Below, piece by piece: positions 58,082 to 64,000 of a DNA stretch of 64,000 bases; the stretch's first letter is position 1; each line of letters starts with the position of its first letter. Source of the stretch: Microvelia longipes. Taxonomy: Eukaryota > Arthropoda > Insecta > Hemiptera > Veliidae. The DNA is taken from positions 58,270,205 through 58,334,204 of the forward strand of contig JACMZG010000008.1 in NCBI GenBank assembly GCA_018340805.1. The letters run 5' to 3'. A program made the translations under genes and the position numbers. The notes under the pieces are model-generated. The model did not search any database, was not told the DNA's origin, and was given only the letters and a program-made list of their open reading frames with translations.

Positions 58082-58507
58082 TCACGCACCTACGAAAAAA
58101 GGAAGTCCTCCAGTTCCTTTTTTCCCTTGTACAAGTCTACTGACTCGCAAAAAGTTATCAACTTGTTTAGGGGTAGTTCTAATAGTTCCTTTGAAGGAAA
58201 GCTGGCCAGATAGATCTAAGGTCTGCCACCTAAGATACGTCAATCCAAGACAAGTGCTTAAGGTATGTGAAGGAGTCACCTCGTCCTCCTCACATAGCCT
58301 GCATTTAGGTATAGCTGCCAATCCCATCAGGTTTATATGGCGGTTAAGCCGACAATGATCATTAAGAACACCAGTTATCGAGTGGCAGGTACTTCTTTTC
58401 AAGACTAAAATTGACGTGGTAAGCCTTTTAGACAGTCTTTTGGTAAGCAGCTTGGGGTGCCTCATACTAGCAGAATGAATACACAGGCTTCCTAAGTCTC
58501 TATTCAT
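58082..58507 (-). pseudogene. LINE C-terminal fragment (post-RNase H zinc-knuckle region)
   Basis: A 141-codon frame. Residues ~45-75 read ...ITGVLNDHCRLNRHINLMGL followed by a CX2CX8HX4C knuckle (CRLCEEDEVTPSHTLSTC) and a segment ending in a stop. The GHC-LNRH-L--GL plus knuckle arrangement is that found after RNase H in I-group LINE pols of arthropods. No RT or RNase H core is attached upstream. It may belong to the same broad group as the endonuclease fragment at 51484, but they are separate pieces on opposite strands. Confidence 0.65.
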
Positions 58508-59150
58508 AGAGTCCTAACGAGCTGTCTTAACAATACAGCGAGCAACACCTACTATAGGCTCAGCATGATAGTTGCAAAAAGTTATTGTCAAAACTAAATG
58601 CAGTCCCAAGATAAGCAATATTATGGTTTGGTCTAATTTAATTTTTCAAAGTCACCATAAGGGGTAACAAAATTACCAAAGTTTGTTAATAGTCGTCAAA
58701 ATAAAAATGGTAAATTTGAACTCGCAAATTGACTGGCATCGTCTATTTGCTGGTATTGTTGAAAAACTGAGGACAAAATCTGAAGTAATATTTAACCTTT
58801 TGTCTTTCTGGTTATAAAAAAGATCAGAAAGAATAGGACTGTACATGAAAATGGTCCTTTCTTTCATGTCTTAAGTTCTTTGATCATGTGAGAAAAGTTT
58901 TATATTAAAAATCGTTTATATTTTTATTTTATATATATTTTTTGTATTATTTCTTTCTTTGCAAATTTTATTTATTTCATGGCACTAACACATCGTCAAC
59001 ATGTTCCAAACTAATAATATTGAGAACGAGACAGAGCCTCCGCTCTAGTTTTCTACTGGGGGCACTCATTCTTTTGAAACATTATTTTCTTTAAAAGAAA
59101 TATACATTTTATTTTAATTGTTAAGAATATTATTTCATTTTTGTGTATAT
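58508..59150. other. No recognised feature
   Basis: AT-rich. The first ~50 bp may still be LINE-derived. Nothing else supported. Confidence 0.4.
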
Positions 59151-59151
59151 G

Positions 59152-59230
<79 letters not shown>
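59152..59230. repeat. (AT)n microsatellite
   Basis: About 75 bp of alternating AT. Confidence 0.95.
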
Positions 59231-59233
<3 letters not shown>

Positions 59234-60110
59234 TTAATGATATAACAAATTAAATAAAAAATAGCCCAGAAATGTGCGTCCAAAATATTTTTTTGCTGAA
59301 ATCACGATCTAAGAATTTTTATATTGAGCGTTAGGATAAATATAAGATGAGAAAAGAATAACAAAGGACGGGAAAACCTTCTTAAATTAGTGCATTTTTA
59401 ATTAACAAAAACGATACTATACTTTTACCACTCAAACACATCTAATATTATCGGCTGAAGTGTGAATTTAGTGACTATTAAAGTTAGTTATAATATTATA
59501 TGCTCAGAAACAAAATTAGGTTTGTCTGATATAGATTTTATAAATCGTTTATTAATGAATTGATGTAAAAAACTAATACTTTGGAGAAGAATTAGCTTAT
59601 TTATACGCATTAATCAGCTGTTTCCATTTTATTGAATTTTCGAAAAATATAGACGTCGTCATATTTTAGGTTTTTATTTTATTTTTGAAATGTATGTCAA
59701 AAAGAATAGTTACTGAGCCTGCAGTTCAATACCCAATTAAATTTTATTCTTTCGTGCTTTTTAATCTATCCTGTTAATAAATTTAATTGCTTGTTTAATT
59801 CAAACGTTTTTCCGTTGATAAACATTTAGGGGGAAGCCGAAAATTGATGTCTTGACAGAGGTCGGGATAAAATGTTTAAGAAGCACTGCTTTATTATAAT
59901 CCAAACTATTCTGGACTTTAAAATCAAAGATATATGAAATTAGAAAAACAAATCTGTATTGCATTATTAGCCTACTTATATACTTTACAGGGGCAACTGT
60001 TCTTTTCATTTTTCTTTACCTACTTACCAGGCGCCCACGTCCATTAAGAATTAGGATCCTTAAGAAAGAAAAAAAAGAGAAGAAAAAAGGCGAAAAAATA
60101 AAGGAAGAAA
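59231..60110. other. No recognised feature
   Basis: AT-rich. No gene or repeat recognised. Confidence 0.45.
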
Positions 60111-60111
60111 T

Positions 60112-60179
60112 CATATATATATATAATTAAATTTATTAAATGAATATTATATATATATATATATATATATATTATATTA

Positions 60180-60268
<89 letters not shown>

Positions 60269-60320
60269 ATATATTATATATATATTATTATATATATATA
60301 TATTATTTCTTATATGATAT
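60112..60320. repeat. Long interrupted (AT)n microsatellite
   Basis: About 190 bp of alternating AT with ATTAT interruptions. Confidence 0.95.
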
Positions 60321-61281
60321 ATGTATTTTAATGTTACAATAATAATAATACTACTGGGTATAATGGTGCTAATAGTAAATTTTGAACATATATACATGTT
60401 CTATATGTAGAAAATATTTGAAACAATAAATATGGAAAAATGAATAAGGAGCAATTGGCCATTTAGACCCTACGCGACCAAAGGTCACAGGGGCCGGCCG
60501 CTCAGCGGCGAAGGCCCTCCAGAGTATGATCTGGAGTTCATTAAATAAGATTTTCTTAATTTTTCTTTTCCTAACTTATACCGATGTGTATAGTATGTGG
60601 TGTGCATGTGTGTGTGTGCTATCCCCGTAACTTGGTATCAGTGCATTTATGCAAAAGAAAAATGTTAATATGTGTTTATACAAATAATTCAAAACCGGGA
60701 TTTCAACTAAATTATACATTTGAGGGATTTTTATGACCCCCAGAGAAGTTTCTTCTTTAGAGTATTCACCACATACGTCTTTAGAGTATGTGGTGTGTGT
60801 GTGCGTCTGTAATCACACGACTAGGTATCAGTGGATTTATGCAAGAGAGTTGATACTTGGTACACAAATTATTCATTAGGTTAAAAATAACTAAGACTAG
60901 AAAATAATATTTCCAGTCTATCATAGAAAGTAATTTATCTATGACCTTATTTATTACTCCGCAAAAATTCATAAAACGGGAGAAATGTTGACGTAAACCC
61001 CAAAAATGTGGGGCTTCGCTGATCTATATTCAGAATGTGTTTAGTATTATATAATGGTAACACTGGTTTACTCTGGCAAAGAAGACGAAGAAGATATTTA
61101 ACCCCCACTCCTTGACGTTTTGACAACCCACGTTGTGAGGGCATACCACATTAATTTTTTATTCATAGGTAATTTAAATTTATTTTACCTCTTTAAATTG
61201 TTAGAAAAGCGTTTTTGTTATTATCTTTATTATAAATATATAGTAATCTTCTTTATCTATTGCTTACTTTTCGTATTCTAG
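60321..61281. other. Upstream region of RpL29 with a local duplication
   Basis: A ~60-bp segment (GTATGTGGTGTG, TGTAATCAC-like, CTWGGTATCAGTGSATTTATGCAARAG) occurs at about 60593-60660 and again at 60785-60850. Near 60495-60540 are a GC-rich GGGGCCGGCCGCTCAGCGGC patch and a CTCCAGA/TCTGGAG hairpin. A pyrimidine-rich stretch at 61250-61279 ends in TAG just before the RpL29 exon. It could be a splice acceptor for an upstream 5' UTR exon or part of the promoter. I cannot place the transcription start. Confidence 0.4.
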
Positions 61282-61302
61282 GACCTGTTTTGACGATCCA
61301 GC

Positions 61303-63007
61303 ATGGCCAAGTCGAAGAATCATACAAATCATAACCAGAGTAAGTTTCTGTTTTTTATTCAGGTCCTACAAGTATGCCCAATAGTTTGAATATATTTATT
61401 TAGTTGTTTATAGAGTTAACGATTTTATGTAATTAGGTAACCTAATGAACGTATAATTAACTTCACTCTTTCCTTGAGTTCGTGTGATTATTTACTATAA
61501 TGGTGAATATTTTACTTGAGCTGTTATTAATTATTTTATACCTGATTAGAATCGTTTAGGTCTTAAATTATATCGTACAAACACTCAATTAGTTATATGA
61601 CCTAAGCTAATGAAATCCAGTCCACTTTGCTGATACTCTTACATATAGCGTGCTATATATTCAGTTCATATCAAGCAAGAAAGGTCCCTGTTAAACATTT
61701 TTATAATATGTGTCCCTAACTCTAATAAACATGGTGTTTTGGCAGGTTTTACTTAGTTAACAGTACAGCTGTAGTAGAAATGGGATTGGACACAGGGTTC
61801 ATCCTTGAAACTAGGGTTGCCAGGCGTCCCGATTTTAGTGGAACAGTCCCGATATTGACACCTTTGTCCTGCTTGTATTAAAAGTTCTTTTGAAACTAAA
61901 AATTTCCTGATATTATTTTTAATTAAATTTTCATTACATACAAAATGCGCCAACATTTATCGTCTGTAATATATTGTTAAAAACATGGACAAACTTATGG
62001 GCTGCATGGGATAAGTTTTTTGACCCCATCCAAAACCCCTAATTCTACATTCTGTCCCGTTAGGGATTGAATATCTCTTGTTTTTTATGTTTAATTCAGT
62101 TTTGATTGGGGGCCATCTTCTGTAATGTCGCCCCATGGGAACTTTTATAGAATAAGGACCACCCAAAGGAGGTCCCTTTTCTATAAAAGTGCCAAATTTT
62201 TAATTTATGTTTGGACAACAAGCTTGTTATCGTAGTTTAGAGTAAGAATTTTATTTGCTTATGTTTTTAAATTTGTATTTGCAACCTGGCTGTTAAGTGA
62301 TATTTATTACTTTAGAAATTTATTATTGCCTCACTTTGCTCGATAATAAGTTTCTACAGGAGTAAAATTATACAGCTGAGTTGCATGTATGGAATATTTC
62401 ATAAATATTTATAAAATAATCGTTCTAAATATGTTGTAAATATATAGTAATTATTTAGAGAGGGTAGAATAATAAAAAAAAAATGTTTTAAATTAACTAT
62501 ATTTATTTTCAAGGACTAAGGAGTTGAATTCATTAAAAAAAGGCCAACTCCTACTCATTAAAAAATTGCGGACTTTGACTCCGAGTCCGCAGCTCTATTA
62601 TTAAGTACCTTAGCTCCTCATCCTTAAATTTTAATGATAAGTTTGCCTCAAACTGCAACTCCTGAGCTCCTCTTTGTTAAAGGAGTATGCCTGTGTTGTA
62701 TACTTATAATTTTTAATATGCTCTGATTTTCAGACTGTAATAGATTAAATATGATGATAAAATAAAACTCCCCAAAATATTGTATCTATTGTGAGAGTTA
62801 CTCTTATTTGACTTAATTTAGACACCCTGTGAGGGGAACTCTTAATATTAATTCTCTTTATTACTAGTTAAACTATATCAAATCTGCCCCTTTGTTAATA
62901 ATATTATTAGTGTATTAATTTGTTTTTTTCTTAAATTTACAGATAAGAAAGCTCACAGAAATGGTATCAAAAAGCCCAAGAGGTATCGTCATGAATCTAC
63001 TCTTGGA
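61303..63007 (+). CDS. RpL29: Ribosomal protein eL29 (RpL29), 5' two coding exons, partial
   Basis: A component of the large (60S) cytosolic ribosomal subunit. Exon 1 is 61303-61339, MAKSKNHTNHNQ plus one base, with GCATGG start context. A GT-AG intron of 1603 bp follows (GTAAGT at 61340, TTTACAG at 62936-62942). Exon 2 is 62943-63007, ending in a phase-0 GTAAGT donor at 63008. The 34 residues include the conserved KKAHRNGIKKPK and RHESTLG segments and align without gaps to the N-terminus of animal eL29, closest in wording to arthropods. Lys/Arg/His/Asn richness is typical. The remaining C-terminal part, usually 30-45 residues, is not found before 64000 and should lie to the right. It is the only host gene recognised here, and its frame is intact. 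Confidence 0.94.
61340..62942 (+). other. RpL29 intron 1, with repeat-derived segments
   Basis: AT-rich intron. It contains CTAGGGTTGCCAGGCGTCCCG at about 61810, resembling the end of a DNA transposon. A strong hairpin at 62138-62193 has 23-bp arms (ACTTTTATAGAA and complement) closed by ~10 bases. A TGCGGACT/AGTCCGCA hairpin lies near 62567-62591. No convincing snoRNA was found. Confidence 0.6.
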
Positions 63008-64000
63008 GTAAGTAATATGACTTCCTTAATTGATTTATTGTCAGTTTATCCTTATTTTAGAGCACATTACTCCTTAACCTGAAGAGTAGTATTTCTAACT
63101 TGTTATGCATTCACATTAAATAATTCTGGACCTCCACACCAGAATTATTTTAATTCATAAATTTTTGATTATCTATTATTGTTAAACTCTTAGTAACTAT
63201 TATTTTTTTTACTTTTATTACTCTAGTTCTCAAAGTCTCTTTCTAAGGAAATGTTTAGTGATGGCTTTTGTACTTAAAGTTTTAGGTCTTTACACTTGCT
63301 TTGAAAAAACTTAAATTGCTTTTTTGGCCAAACACTCCAACTTTTTGTCTTTCAACAACTTGCTACAATATCAGCCTCTCTGTAGCAAGCCCATTATTTA
63401 GTATGCACGTAACTTGTGTGTGTGTATCTATTTTTGCTAAATCCCATTATAACTGCTGCTAACAGTCCTGTAAGTCAGATCACAAGGCTTTCATTAAGCC
63501 ATGTAAAATAACAAGTTATTTTTTGGACGAATAAAGACAATCGGCCCTGGTATGATTTCGGCAATCAGAAGGCATATGTCCAGATTCAGCTAAGTTTAGT
63601 AGTATATTATGTTACAAGACTGTAAAGAAGGTCTTTTTTACCGTAGTGACTATGACTCAACTAAGAGAAGACAGACAGTGAAAGGAGCCTATGCTATTCT
63701 TTTTGGCGTAGTAATAGTAAACAACTATTTTGAAGAAAAACTGTTTAATGTATAAAAATTTGCAGGTACACTTCTTACAAAGACCTCGTTGGCCAAAATT
63801 TTCATTCTGGGGGTGTATTTTCAATGTCTGAAACACTATTCATGATTATTAAACACTTGATAATAAATAATTAATAATCTCACTCTCCAAAATAACAAAT
63901 CTTCGTTAACCAAAATGTTTGATTATTTATTTGAAAAAAGTTATAAGAACATAAAAGGTAGGTTATAACCTAGTAGTTACTAGTGTCCACTTAGTGGACA
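63008..64000 (+). other. RpL29 intron 2, incomplete
   Basis: Starts with a consensus GTAAGT donor. No acceptor followed by eL29-like coding sequence appears before the window ends. No other feature recognised. Confidence 0.55.

Noticed and set aside
62745..62810. C/D-box snoRNA in RpL29 intron 1 (ATGATGA near 62750)
   Set aside because: Ribosomal-protein introns often host snoRNAs, but no CTGA box or terminal stem lies at a suitable distance.

Overview
The window looks like intergenic DNA of an AT-rich animal genome, most likely an arthropod. It has GT-AG introns, a ribosomal protein gene whose N-terminus reads like the insect/crustacean form of eL29, Ty3/Gypsy, Penelope-like and LINE retroelements, several tandem satellites, and many long (AT)n tracts. 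A crustacean such as a copepod would fit, but that is a weak inference. Single-base indels, mostly in homopolymers, break nearly every retroelement frame. There is one N, at 44216. Part of the apparent decay may therefore be assembly error.

Layout. 1-2560 is low-complexity, A-rich on the + strand. 2561-8610 is mostly unrecognised AT-rich DNA with dispersed repeats, called here families R, S, T and U. 8812-11688 is a satellite of ten ~287-bp units. It is followed almost directly by a second, unrelated satellite (11735-13895, fading out by 14720) of ~155-bp two-part units, with a GCGAGCGAAGCGAGC word every ~78 bp. 14721-37578 holds small non-autonomous elements and no recognisable gene. These include a TIR element (17341-17800), a 111-bp hairpin (17802-17912), a 666-bp foldback element carrying TGACGTCA sites (18979-19644), a tRNA-derived SINE (24910-25140), a 36-bp minisatellite (35098-35385) and a palindrome with hammerhead-ribozyme-like cores on both strands (36365-36550).

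37863-50725 holds two nearly identical Ty3/Gypsy elements in tandem (6.3-6.4 kb each). Each has ~285-bp LTRs, a PBS, gag, a -1 frameshift signal, pol (protease, RT, RNase H, integrase with a GPY/F-like tail) and a PPT. There is no env. The host flank upstream of copy 1 recurs between the copies, so the pair arose by segmental duplication or is an uncollapsed or misjoined assembly, not two independent insertions.

50726-58550 is a graveyard of other retroelements: an apurinic-endonuclease LINE fragment, a Penelope-like element (RT plus GIY-YIG nuclease plus a degraded hammerhead) between (AT)n tracts, two kinds of tandem repeat, a tRNA-like pol III unit, a 5'-truncated LINE with 15-bp target-site duplications, and a second LINE 3' fragment. 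The only host gene I can support is RpL29 (eL29): two coding exons at 61303-61339 and 62943-63007. It runs off the right edge, and its first intron carries a hairpin and a transposon-like end.
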